NCBI GenBank assembly: GCA_003427395.1
Contig: BFEA01000239.1
Location: forward strand, 652,092 to 710,675
DNA from: Chara braunii
Lineage: Eukaryota; Streptophyta; Charophyceae; Charales; Characeae
Length of the DNA: 58,584 bases
Direction of reading: 5' to 3'
Shown: piece by piece, positions 20,940 to 31,102 of the stretch
How the letters are laid out: the number at the start of each line of letters is the position of its first letter
Position numbering within the stretch: position 1 is the stretch's first letter
Made by a program: the position numbers and the translations under genes
The notes under the pieces: generated by a model
Seen by the model: only the letters and a program-made list of their open reading frames with translations
What the model was told of the DNA's origin: nothing
Database searches by the model: none

Positions 20940-22560
20940 GTGAACGATATACAGAAACCCAGATTGCGAAATCACACAGATGTCCAAGTAATCATGTCCA
21001 ACCAGAGTGTACGAATGCACCGGGAAACCATCCGTATAGAGCAATGCAATGAAGTAATGAGCAACTGTTCAAGCCCTCAGGCCACACCAACACAACATCC
21101 AAAGTCGTTCCTCTCTATCTGGTGCTCAACGCTTAGCCTACTCTACTACACTATCCTACCTACCTCTGTGCTCACTTCGACTCTCGAAGACCAATGTACA
21201 TGACTGTCAACACCATAGCCGACCTCTCTTCATGTACAAGGTACGCATCTCGTCACCCTCAATCAGACCTTGAGAACCCACACTCGCCTCCTTTCCTCGC
21301 TCCTATCTCCTCCCTCTTTGTCCCCCTCTCTCACTCAGTCTCTTGGCAGTAATCAGGCGGTTTGGGGAGGCCGCACGGCTGAGAGGCATGTCTGACGTCT
21401 TTCGGATCATTGAGCGTGATGGCGTGGGTAGTGTCCAAGGTCAAATAGCAAGTGGGTAGGTCTTTCTCTCTCTCCTTCGCAAATTTCATCCTTTTAAGAA
21501 AGTCTGATCGGCCATTGGGCTTTCCTCTCTCTCTTCTGGATTACACAGAAGGCACAACTTTGGTTGTGACCTCTCCATTCATCATCATTCCATCTGGGCA
21601 AAACACATCATGTCATCTCTTTCTCAAAAATCTGAGAGTACTTTCTCCCATTGTACTTTGGGCTCCACTTGTCATTGGGACCGGGATGCGCAAGTACAGT
21701 GGAAGAAAGCGCAAATCAGCTCACTTCACAACATTCATTTCATCACACCATCATCCATACAGGCAAGTCCACAAACTGAGAGTGAGTGTGACACCATACC
21801 CACAAAAAAAACAAGGTTCGAGACTCACATAAGTACACAGGATATGGGGCCCTGCAATAAGCAAAGGCTCATGTCCTTATCAAAAAAATCAAAGTATCGT
21901 ACAAAGAGTTCAGGTATCTGACCAGGAATCACAGTATCCAACAAAGAGACAAGGTATCCAAGAGTTAAGGTATCAGAACTCGACAATCACTCCCTACTCA
22001 GGAGTGTCACTCGGTTCTAGATGATAAGAGAACCATAGCTTTACACAAAGGTATTAACACTCCACGCCACACTAGCGAAAAAAGAAAAAATATAGTCAAA
22101 ATTATACACAGTGTTGTCTTATGTACAGAACAGTCTATAACGCGAAAGTAGACATCTCACTACTGGCTCAACTCGCTGATGTACATGGGTCTGATCCGAT
22201 CGTCCATGTGTCCTCCTATATACAAGCAACCATCAGTCAGAGAGTCAGAGATGTCTTGCGTATACTAGACTCGGACCTTTCCGGACCTTATTAAAAGAAT
22301 CCTACTCCTGATCACTCATGACCTCCTGAAGCTGCCTATACAACTGCGCCCTCGCCCCATTACGAGTCTTAGGAACCAGGACTCCATTTCTATCTCTCCA
22401 TAATAAAGATTGTCACCTGAACATGTGTCACGAGCAGATACGCATGGGAAGCAGCCCAAAGGCTAGGCCGGTCCCTGAGGTATGCCCAGAATAACGGGTA
22501 GTAGATGTAGCAGAAAATGTCAGAGAGACAGAAAATTAAAATGACCGCGTCCCAAGCACA
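20940..22560. other. no recognisable gene
   Basis: Mixed sequence. A frame of 126 codons at 21452-21832 has no recognisable domain. A CAAGTATC/CAAGGTATC-like word recurs at 21890-21970 without forming an array. I see nothing else that can be supported. Confidence 0.4.
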
Positions 22561-22566
22561 ACCCAA

Positions 22567-22622
22567 AAATAAAATAAAATAAAATAAAATAAAATAAAAT
22601 AAAATAAAATAAAATAAAAATA
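22567..22622 (+). repeat. (AAAAT)n microsatellite
   Basis: About eleven perfect AAAAT pentamers. Confidence 0.97.
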
Positions 22623-23537
22623 AATAAACGTCCAGTACCCAGCAATTGGTTCGCAGCGAACGAGCTTTGGGCATATCCGTGACCGGCATCGTAATATGTT
22701 ATCATATTATTATCAATGAATGTTCACCACCCCTGGCGCAAGGGCCAGTGACAAGCTTGCACAACTCTCTTTCTCTCTCTCCTCTCTCCTGCACATCGCT
22801 ACCTCCCTTCGTGCTCCCACCCCCTCCTTCCGCGCGGTTGTGTTCTTCCTTCTTCCACCAACCAGTTCTCTCGCTTGTCGCCTATCATTCCTGACACCTC
22901 TCGCTTCTCATCGACCCCCAGTGACTACTCCCCGTTATATTGTAGTCCGGGTTATGCGTGCTTGATCACGGTCACATCTAAGTGCAGTAAAAATGATAAG
23001 GATAATAATACAAGAAAACTTAAAAGTAGAAATGGAAATCCAATGAAATGGTCATTAATAATAATAATAAGATCGTCAATGAAAAACAAAAAAAGCTAAT
23101 AATAATAACAGTGGTAACAAAATAATAATAATAGAATAATAATAACAAAAAAAATGATGTATACATGCTACCTTTCCAGTTCGATACAAATGTAATAGAG
23201 CCTATAACGATGATCACTGGACTAGGTAAGGCATTCCCTCACTTTCCCTCCCCTACTCTTCATTCTCCTCCTCTGTTCTTTCCCTTTTCTCCCATGCTAC
23301 CACCACGCAGTCATCTCCTCCTTTTCGCACCCACCCCTGCTCATGCTCTGATCTCCCACCTTGACTCACGCTCGCCTTTCCTCCTCGGTGCGGCCATCTT
23401 CTCCCTCTCTCTCTCTCTCGCACACGCACATGTACACTCGTGTATATGCATACACGCCCACCCACCCACACACTCAGACACACCCACACGAGCAACCAAA
23501 CAACTGAGCGTGGCAGTATATACTTCCATGCTCTAGC

Positions 23538-23740
23538 CTTAGATTCATTCGATCTTTAGCGTGAGGTCTCCGCAACTCATACCCACATACACACACACAC
23601 ACATACACACACAAGCAATCAAGAGTGGCAATGTATTTTTCCATGTTATTGCGGTAGATTCACTCGATTTTGCTCGTACTACCGATGGAAGTAGCATGCA
23701 CTCAGCCACACGATTATCACACATTTGTACACACTCGTAT

Positions 23741-23790
<50 letters not shown>

Positions 23791-23890
23791 ACACACACGC
23801 AGTAGTGCACATTTGTGTGTTCTAGCGGTAGATTCTTTCGATTTTGCTCATACTATCGTTGAAAGTACCATGAGATTAGCCGGGAGATAG
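23538..23890 (+). repeat. three copies of a 45-bp element around (CA)n
   Basis: TAGATTCACTCGATTTTGCT followed by CGTACTACCGATGGAAGTA occurs fully at 23650-23695 and diverged at 23829-23872; a partial version lies near 23540. A (CA)n microsatellite of about 60 bp lies at 23736-23800, and shorter CA runs at 23585-23612. Confidence 0.75.
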
Positions 23891-24052
23891 AGACTTACCT
23901 CACATGTTGGGCCGATGTCGTGACGCCGTCGGCATTATACCCCTGCAACCAGGGGAACCAATCAAGGCACGTCGCAAAGAGTATCTCGTAACTGAGATAC
24001 ACGGTCCCAAAATCCGCGCCTGGCTCGTCGCCATTATCGGCCGCCAAAGGAG

Positions 24053-24420
24053 AAGGTAAGTCGCTTTTATCCCTTCTCCCTTCTTCTCTCCTTTCTCTCC
24101 ATCTTCTTCTTCTTCTCCTCCTCTTTCTTTCGCCTTCTTCGTTCTTTCTTCTCCTTCTTCTTCTTCTTCCCATACCACTGCTTCTCCTTGCGCGGCCATC
24201 TTCTTCCTCTCCGCGCACCTCCTCCTCCTGCGTTCCCCCCCTTCTCTTCTTCTTCTTCTTCTTCTTCTTCTTCTTCTTCTTCTATCACTACTTCTCCGCG
24301 CGCGGCCACCTTCTTCCTCTCCGCGCACCTCCTCCTCTTGCGTTCCCCCCCTTCTTCTTCTTCTTCTTCTTCTTCTTCTTCTTCTTCTTCTTCTTCTTCT
24401 TCTTCTTCGCGCATCTTCTT
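24053..24420 (+). repeat. CTT-rich tract with tandem GC-rich insert
   Basis: A donor-like AAGGTAAGT (24053-24061) is followed by CTT triplets. A block of about 70 bp containing GCGCGGCCA, CTTCTTCCTCTCCGCGCACC and TCCTCC-TGCGTTCCCCCC occurs at about 24180-24245 and 24293-24352, each followed by a pure CTT run. Poly-Ser and poly-Lys/Arg frames here are microsatellite translations. Confidence 0.9.
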
Positions 24421-24779
24421 TCGTCTGCGCGACTACCTTCTTCGTGTTTGTGTGCGCTATCTCCCCGTGCCCGATTGCTTTTCCTTCCGCTTTCCCCATA
24501 TTCCCTTCTCGATCTCTTCCACGCCGTGTCTTCCGTACCTTCGTGATGCCGCGCCGTAGTCTTTAGCGGCTGGTCCGTTCGTGATCTCGGCCAGACGAAC
24601 GACTTGGCCGAATCTGCCACAGTTTCGGAGGTAGATTCACTAAAGTGAATCTATGAAGAAATAACCACGGGCCAGAAATAAAATAAATAATAACAACTAT
24701 GAAAAATGAAAGAAAAACGATGCTAAAAAAAAAATAAAAAATAAAAAAAATTGACTTCTAACTACCCCGTCGTGCCAAC

Positions 24780-24975
24780 TGTCACAATGGGGTCTAACTG
24801 TAACTTACTCCAATTTCAAGGTCACGGGTTCAAGTCCCGGTCACTCGAAACTGGGCAAAACAAAAGCAGAACTCCCTTTCAAAAGGGGCTAGCTCAGGGT
24901 CAAGCATATTCGATCCGTGAGTCCGTTACTTAACAGCCTGTACCAAAACCTACTGAGCTAGCTTCTACTTCGGGT
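24780..24975 (-). repeat. tRNA-like (SINE head-like) segment
   Basis: On the minus strand 24972-24895 reads GCTAGCTCAGTAGG (an A-box match), then CTGTTAAG, as in a tRNA-Asn(GUU) anticodon loop, then GGATCGAAT, a weak B-box. On the plus strand a separate GGGTTCAAGTCCC, a good T-arm/B-box, lies at 24828-24840. Neither folds into a full cloverleaf by eye. I read this as remnants of tRNA-derived SINEs rather than functional tRNA genes. Confidence 0.35.
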
Positions 24976-24989
24976 AAGAGTGGGGCAGC

Positions 24990-25600
24990 TCAGACATATG
25001 TAAGGTAGTGAGGCTCAGTCCGCCCAACGACCCGCGCCTGTTTCCGAGTCTGTGTATGCGCACTTGCTGTTCTGCGTGCCTGTCTGAGAGCCTTGTGTGT
25101 GACCCGCGAGGGCACTTGGTAGATCGGAAGGCCCGATGGGCCGTTACTTACCCGTGGTCGTGACATTGAGGGTTACAGCGGGGAAAACACTCAAGTGGCG
25201 GGGAAGGTCCGTGACACTTTAAGAGTAGCGGAAAACACTCAAGTAGCAGGTAGGCCGGTACCACACCAAGTAGAGGTAGATGTGCCGAGTACCTGACTCG
25301 GAGGCCGAGTAAGGAAGACAAAAGCTGACATTTTTAAACACCTGGTACCGCTAGGTAGAGAGGTACCAGGCCAAGTCTCAGTGTGTGTCGTAGACCTACT
25401 CGACACAACATTAACCCAATCAACCCCTCGATCTTTTCGGTCGGAGGGTACTACTACTAATCCTAACCATCACAGCGCGCGTCATAACAACGCGCGAGCA
25501 TATTCTTGAAATTTTCTCACCGATTCGCCCCGGCCTCAATGACTAAGGAAATCGTTTCAAGTGTCACGCCAAAGCGTGCACACCCTTTTCATCCCAGACT
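24990..25600. other. no recognisable gene
   Basis: A short direct repeat (GCGGGGAAAACACTCAAGTGGC at about 25178 and a shorter version near 25228) is the only internal structure seen. Confidence 0.4.
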
Positions 25601-25651
25601 GGCTCCGTCATGGTAGCCGACGCCGTCACCGTGTCAAATGCAAAAGCATGG

Positions 25652-25677
25652 CCAAATACCCTTGTAAGGGTATTTGG
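25652..25677. other. perfect 26-bp palindrome
   Basis: Arms CCAAATACCCTT and AAGGGTATTTGG separated by GT. A variant with altered but still mostly pairing arms (CCCAAATACCC and GGGTGTTCGGG) is at 41478-41505 next to the giant element's 3' LTR region. Both are followed by a CCGACA word. Confidence 0.92.
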
Positions 25678-25682
25678 TCCGA

Positions 25683-26330
25683 CAGCGGGCCAAGGAGTGT
25701 CCGTCCATGTTGCTTAATGTGTGATGATGCCATTAGATCAGATGTATTGAATGATATTGAAGGGTCGTTGGATCGAGGGTCCGAGTGTCCGTTCAAATGT
25801 GACATTGGCTTAGGACTAACTGCTTGCCTTTTCCTTAATATATCATTTTAATCGATAGATCGTTTCCACAACGACTCACAAAGAGTCTGCTCGAGGCCCC
25901 AATCTGTTAGTAGGTCTATAATGTAAACAACCCCAAAGAACAATTCCTTGCAACTTGGTCCGACAGCGTCATTCTCATTTTGGGCTTTAACCCAGACACC
26001 TCGACGATGCATAGCTCTTGTACGTTTCGTTCAAATATCCTCTAGGTTTTTTTCTTATGTTGACCTAATTAGGATTCTTGGAAAGCCAAGAGCCTGTTGC
26101 GTTTGACATTCTTGAAAGAGGCCGAGAGCCTATGTTTGATTTTGATAAATGATTGGAAGGTCGGAAGCCTATGCTTGTCTCTGTGAGTTTTCTGCTTCTG
26201 TACGTAAAATGTAAAAACATCTCCATGCCTTAACTTCAACCTTAAGCCTATTTGTAACGTATACATTTGATTAAGAAAGACTCACTTATATGAAGCATTG
26301 TGCTAGTCCACAACCCATTGAAGGGGTACT
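25683..26330 (+). repeat. diverged copy of the 14-15 kb repeat block
   Basis: 25683-25800 contains two degenerate units of the 81-bp array (GGCCAAGGAGTGTCCGTCCA, then TTGGATCGAGGGTCCGAGTG). 25885-25900 has GACTC-acaaa-GAGTC. 25985-26200 aligns with 14450-14640 (GGGCTTTAACCCAGACACCT versus GGGCTTAGACCCAGACACTT, then shared GAAAG-CC-AGAGCCTA words). Confidence 0.6.
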
Positions 26331-26489
26331 GTTGAATATCACATAGCACCTCGCCTCATTATCACTCACCTACCACCATTATATTTGTCATTCACCTATG
26401 AATATGATTCATCATATTATGGGTCTGTTTAGTATAAGCGCCACAATTCGACATTTAAGTCAGTTCGGGAAAACAATCTCCGAAATTTA

Positions 26490-26815
26490 CACGGGTCAGT
26501 CTTGGGCGTTCTACTGCGCGCATACCTATGCTACTGCGATCGAGAAAATGCCCTCGGCTGACCTACCTCTGCGATTGCAAGTAAATGCCTTTGTATGTGG
26601 GTCAATAGCTCAGCAGGGATATGCCAACTTAAGGGTGGTGACAACACCTCAGGTAAAGGTAAGTTGTACATCACAGAGTCTTGACCTATCGCAAGGCCCC
26701 ATGAGCAGTATGGCTGGTGCACACGGTTGGAGTGGTACCTACATTCAACCGCAGAAACACTCCTGCGTGACACGACCGTGAAGGTCTGACGCTCGTGACA
26801 ACGTGCAGGCCACGC
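26490..26815 (-). repeat. LTR-terminus module, inverted copy
   Basis: The reverse complement shows the module seen at 31103-31480: GTGTCACGCAGGAGTG, TGCGATAGG in place of CGACAGGACAG, CACCTGAGGTGTTGTCACCA, GCATATCCCTGCTGAGCTAT and ATTGCAATCGCAGAGGT/AGCCGAGGGC. The outer end near 26810 is not as clear as at 15539 and 31103. Confidence 0.65.
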
Positions 26816-26829
26816 ATTGTCACACTTTT

Positions 26830-27520
26830 TTCTAGTCGGGCCCCTTCAGGCGACCAGAAAAAGCCAACAGGCTGTCACGCAGGGTTTTTACGTCGTTTGC
26901 AATAAATAAATAAATTAAATAAAGCAAATCCCTTCCTTTTGTGTGCATCCGGCTTCGAGCGAGACCCTTCAATCACGATCTTTGCTGGTCCCCAGTCTTA
27001 GAAATCTTTTATTTTGATTCGGAATAGCAAAAATCATACAAAATATAAGATTCCGATGTGTCATTTGTGTATCAATTTTATCAATTTACTATTTTTGAGA
27101 ACTGTGACAGGATCATTAGAAAACACAATCATCAAGCAGAGTCAATGCAAATGAAGCAGGACCGACTGACTCGACAAAGACAACGGTAAATGGGGGAAGA
27201 ATCAAAACTAATAATAATCTCAGAAAGTACACGTAAGAGGAGCATGGCTAGCACTCGTCAAGAGTCCTCACTCACCCTCTGGGTCATACACGCAATCTCC
27301 CTTTTTGCAGCACGTTTCCTGTGCCTTGAGCCATGATCCCGTACTCCCGGAGATTGTGGCCTCTGGATATAGAGCCCCCTAAAGCCTGCAAGTTTCAAGC
27401 TCTTCCATCCAAGAGTCATAACACGAAAGTCGACCATAGCACAAAATTCCTCCCACAGCGTAGGGATACATGGCTGGGAGAAAATCCCGCGCCTGAGATG
27501 TCGAAACTCGGATGGCTTGA
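26830..27520. other. no recognisable gene
   Basis: AT-rich to about 27150, then mixed. This would be the 3' side of the minus-strand gene remnant that ends at 27521. No poly(A) signal was assigned. Confidence 0.4.
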
Positions 27521-27888
27521 TCACTCTGCCTCATAGTCAATCTCGGTTGGCGAAATGTACCTCTTAGCCAAATCTACCAAGTCTCCCCAGCAAGAATCAT
27601 CTGTGAGAGTGAAAGGTACTAGAGGCTTGGTGTAGTCTGTGTAGACCTTGGGTCCGAAGCTATGGATTGGCTTCGTCCCACTCTCATCGAACTCTCTTTC
27701 TTTCTCTTCAAGGTACACTGCTTCTGAGATCCAAACTGAGTCAAAAAGATCATGAGTTTCCTTGCCCTTCTTCAAATAGATCCTTATGTCGTGAATGTTA
27801 ACTTCTTCAAACTCGGTGTGAACCACAAAGACCAATAGATCTCTTTGCTGGAAGCCAGTTGCACTGACATACCGGTACTGGAAGGCAA

Positions 27889-27896
27889 CTTTAGAG
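27889..27896 (+). repeat. target site duplication, left
   Basis: CTTTAGAG, repeated exactly at 28857-28864. Confidence 0.88.
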
Positions 27897-28856
27897 AAGA
27901 GGTGGGCATTTTTGTTTTTCTCTCATCCGTGACCCAACCTGCCCAATTTTGTTTTTGTGCCACCCGCCGGACCCAAGAATTTTAATTTCCACCTCAAGAC
28001 GACCCCGCCCACCCAAAATGTTGTTTGAAATTTCAGCTCCACGCCCGACCCGCCCGCCACCCGAAAAAGGTCCTCACCCGGACCCACCCGCACCTGTGAG
28101 AACATCATTCCCCGCTTGCACCCAAGACCTATTTTTTTGCCATCCGCACTCGCTTGTGCAGATGCAGCCCTACCCACGATGACTCCACCGATGTCGCCAC
28201 CTCTCTACCTTGCATTGCTTGCTAGTGTCACTCCGTAATGGTGTCCCGCAGCGGTAAGGCAAGGTAAGTTGGGGGCGGTCTTTCGAAATCACCAAGTTCG
28301 CTAACCAGGGGCGAAGTTCAAAGAGGACGGATCGAGTCGCCTACTGTGGCTAGAAACGCTCCCTCCTTTAGAGAAAAACTGGGCGAGGGGTTGAACTGCT
28401 GGAGTACGCTCTTTGTTTTCTTTTCTTGGCCCCGATGTAACAAGCGACCCTGCGTGACTGTACCCAGACCCACTTTTTTTGTCTCTCTCAACCTCGATCA
28501 TGTGCACTGCACAAATGGACCCAAGGCCTTGTTCGTTTTTATTTTTTGGTTGGTGGGGGGGGGAGGAGGGGGCTGAAAGGCGCCAAGGGCCTCAGGGGGA
28601 GGTCTTGGGTGGATTTTTTTGGGTGGTCCTGAGTCTATGGGTCGGGTAACCCAGGCCAACGCTTTGCCCACCTGCCACTCACCCGACGGGTGACCCAGAG
28701 CAAATATTGACCCGCCCATGACCCAGAAATGCCCACTAGGTACACACGCCCGTCACCCACCCAAGGAGGCATAGGTAGACCCAAGCCCAACCCAATCACC
28801 TTGTGGGTCGGGTGGGGCAGGTGGGTGCGGCTGTGGGCACCCGGTGCCCACCTCTG
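27897..28856. mobile_element. non-autonomous hAT-type element, 960 bp
   Basis: The terminal inverted repeats are AAGAGGTGGGCA on the left and CAGAGGTGGGCA read inward from the right. The latter is a classic hAT end (CAGAGGTGG type). They are flanked by a perfect 8-bp duplication, CTTTAGAG. Both subterminal regions are packed with ACCCGCCC, ACCCGACCC and GGGTGGG words, consistent with transposase-binding repeats. The interior contains no transposase. It differs in ends and composition from the CTATGTATCCCC family at 3904 and 37670, so at least two hAT-like families are present. Confidence 0.88.
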
Positions 28857-28864
28857 CTTTAGAG
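28857..28864 (+). repeat. target site duplication, right
   Basis: CTTTAGAG, identical to 27889-27896. Confidence 0.88.
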
Positions 28865-29207
28865 GCAATCCTGTTGAGACCGGTCAGAATAGTCTCCTGG
28901 ACTGAGAACGGCTGGATTGCACTCATGTGTTGATGTGGTTGCCGAAACAGGCTTTGTCTTCTGACGGGGACACAGTCTGATTCGTATTGATCTTAGTGTT
29001 AAGTGACAGTGACTGAATGTCGGTTGATCTTGGCTGAAACTTCAAGGTAACTCATATGATTAAGTGTTGTTGAAGTAAAAGTCTCTGAATGCTGATTACT
29101 TGATCACAAATTGAGAAAACTGTAGGCTTCCGAGTGACATTTTACTAATCGAGTTGCTGGTGATAAAATTTTGGGTGTTTTTGCACTCATTTGAGCCCTG
29201 CTCTGGC

Positions 29208-29516
29208 CTACTCCACCGTCTTTAGAAATGAGCCAGTGCTGTGCAGCTTACCGTCGTGTCCATAAAAATAGAACACATACTTTATGTATTTTTCCTCCTT
29301 TACCATCGTAACTGCCTGTTCCCTCTGATTCTGGCTATGGTAATACATGTCTCGACATGCCTCTTCTTCCCATCCATCTCTCTTGTCTCTGTTGGATTTG
29401 TCTTTCATCATCAGGACCTCTTCATCCTTCATGTTTCCACCACGCTCCAGGTCCCAGACAATTAATATGTCGGACAACAGGCAGCTCTCAGAGAGGAAAG
29501 CCGCTCTCAGGCTCAA
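29208..29516 (-). pseudogene. unrecognised charged protein fragment, paralogue A
   Basis: The frame contains NQREQAVTMVKEEKYIKYVF and YGHDGKLHSTGSFLKTVE, then a TAG. A paralogous stretch at 30145-30290 reads HRDQAMEMVRGHHELIEYLF and YGSDGRLHCTLHLVETVLRA. The shared pattern is (E/D)QA-x2-MV, Y-x-F-x2-YG-x-DG-(K/R)-LH-x-T and T-V. This indicates real past coding. It lies upstream of the split exon at 27521-28969 on the same strand, so both may belong to one gene. The domain is not one I can name. Confidence 0.5.
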
Positions 29517-29886
29517 AGTTACTGAGGCTAATTAGGATGACGTGCGCCGCCTTTGATCGAATGTTGATGCTAGACATGTGGGCGTTAGCCGACTCGAGGC
29601 AGTTTGTGCCTCTGATCAGGGATGGCTGAATCATACTCATACGGATGACAGTTTGCTGCAAGCTTTTATGATATCCCTTGTTTGTCCGATTGGCTGAGTA
29701 AAGAGACCTGTCTTTTCTTTCATACTGTTAACAACTCACATCCTTAACCACATCTCAAGTAACACGATGTCGCTTGCCTCGGTCGTGTTCGCCTGATCCC
29801 TATCGTTGTGTGCTAGATCACTCTCTCAAAACATTCCTTCTCTTCGCTCTCTCCTGTTCTTAACCATATTTCGACCCCTTTCTTTA

Positions 29887-30310
29887 TTAATCAACTAAAA
29901 TGAAGTGGTCGGAGAAGAGATACCCGGTGAACAGATGGTCATAGACGCCCTTCTCGAGGAAAATCAGTACGGGCCCAAACGAGGGTCCACCAACCATCGA
30001 TAGTGATACCTGAGCATAGACTGACTAGCCTTACGTCGATGCGGGTAACGCAGGGATTTGCGGATGCTTGCCACTGGTCAGAGCATTGATATCCAGTTTA
30101 CAAAGAAGTCGAAGAAAACGCGTCATTGCACCTCAAACTCACTGTCAGTGGGCACTCTTCCTAGCCCTTAGAACGGTCTCGACTAAATGTAATGTGCAGT
30201 GCAATCTTCCATCAGACCCGTAGATGTCGAATAAGTATTCAATGAGCTCATGGTGACCCCTCACCATTTCCATTGCCTGGTCTCTGTGCCCCCCCCTTTA
30301 TGGGTCCGAA
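29887..30310 (-). pseudogene. unrecognised protein fragments, paralogue B
   Basis: Two minus-strand pieces. 30290-30145 encodes the homologue of 29208-29516. 30017-29887 encodes SMVGGPSFGPVLIFLEKGVY followed by DHLF, resembling IYLKKGKETHDLF of the split exon. Their order (A-type then exon-type) matches paralogue A, so the whole gene remnant seems duplicated in tandem. A run of eight Gs near 30310 appears to shift the frame. Confidence 0.45.
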
Positions 30311-31102
30311 TACCCTCACTTCGTCCACTCTCTCAGTCCACATGTTGCTACTAGGGTACTTTTACTCGCTATCTCACTTCCCACATAACCCTCAGACTCA
30401 CTCGGCTGAGGCAAGGGAAGATTTGCCCCATGATTGCCACCTCTCGAAGTGAGTCCAGGAGTTTCCGCCTCGTTCAGTTTCCTTTGGGCGCTTTCATGAA
30501 GGATCCTCTATTGGGTGTTCTTATTGCAAGCAGCTAGTTGTTGGGATTTTTAGTCAGTAATCAAAACCACACTCGCAAAGCAAAATTCACAGCACTGCCA
30601 GGACTGTATTTTTCAAGAGCCCAAGTCAGCAAGAGGTCCATTGAGCGCGATCTGTTGGCAGTCCGTGTAGTGGTTTAGTCACGCTGCTATTGTTGGCAGC
30701 TCGAATACGGCCTCCAGACAGATCAAGATTTTTCCCCAATTCCCACAGTTTGGGAACTTCCATTCCAGAACTTTGTTTTTCCTTTTTTTTGAATTTAGAG
30801 TCTTGACACTGATCTCGAGCCTCCCTTTCGTGGAAAGGCTTTAAGACTGAATTCAGTTTCGTTTGTTTGGGTTCAGTTTCTCCAGTGTTTCGTTTGCTAG
30901 TGTGTATTCACAAGAGTCCCACAGAGACCCCGTTCTCGTGTGCCAACGTTTGTAACTGGTTAGCCGGTACCTTAACCCATTTCCCCGTCGCTGTTTTCCC
31001 TGCTGAGCACTTGTTACAAGAGGTTATTGCTTGTGCCCGCCTTTACTTGCTTCCCAGGGTACGAATGCCATCCACCCCCTTTTCTACATTGATTAGAGAC
31101 GC
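30311..31102. other. no recognisable gene; 3' flank of giant element
   Basis: Mixed sequence with no recognisable domain. A 174-codon frame at 30867-31391 crosses the retrotransposon LTR boundary at 31103 and is not a gene. The five bases outside the LTR on the plus strand (31098-31102, GACGC) should recur beyond the far LTR as target duplication. Confidence 0.5.

Larger units (their letters stand above)
27521..28969 (-). pseudogene. unrecognised coding exon split by a hAT-type insertion
   Basis: The minus-strand open frame from the stop at 27521 runs to 27896. There a 960-bp element with 8-bp target duplications interrupts it. Beyond the element, from 28857 to about 28930, the same frame continues without any shift once one duplication copy is discounted. 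Visible stretches are SAIQPFSVQETILTGLNRI (distal side), QYRYVSATGFQQRDLLVFVV, IYLKKGKETHDLF and WGDLVDLAKRYISP. It has normal amino-acid composition, acidic overall, and no stop. A diverged paralogue lies at 29887-30017 (IFLEKGVYDHLF). I do not recognise the family. It could be a host gene exon or a captured fragment. Confidence 0.6.

Noticed and set aside
24067-24559. Poly-Ser and poly-Lys/Arg/Glu frames
   Set aside because: Direct translations of CTT/GAA microsatellites and a tandemly duplicated GC-rich block.
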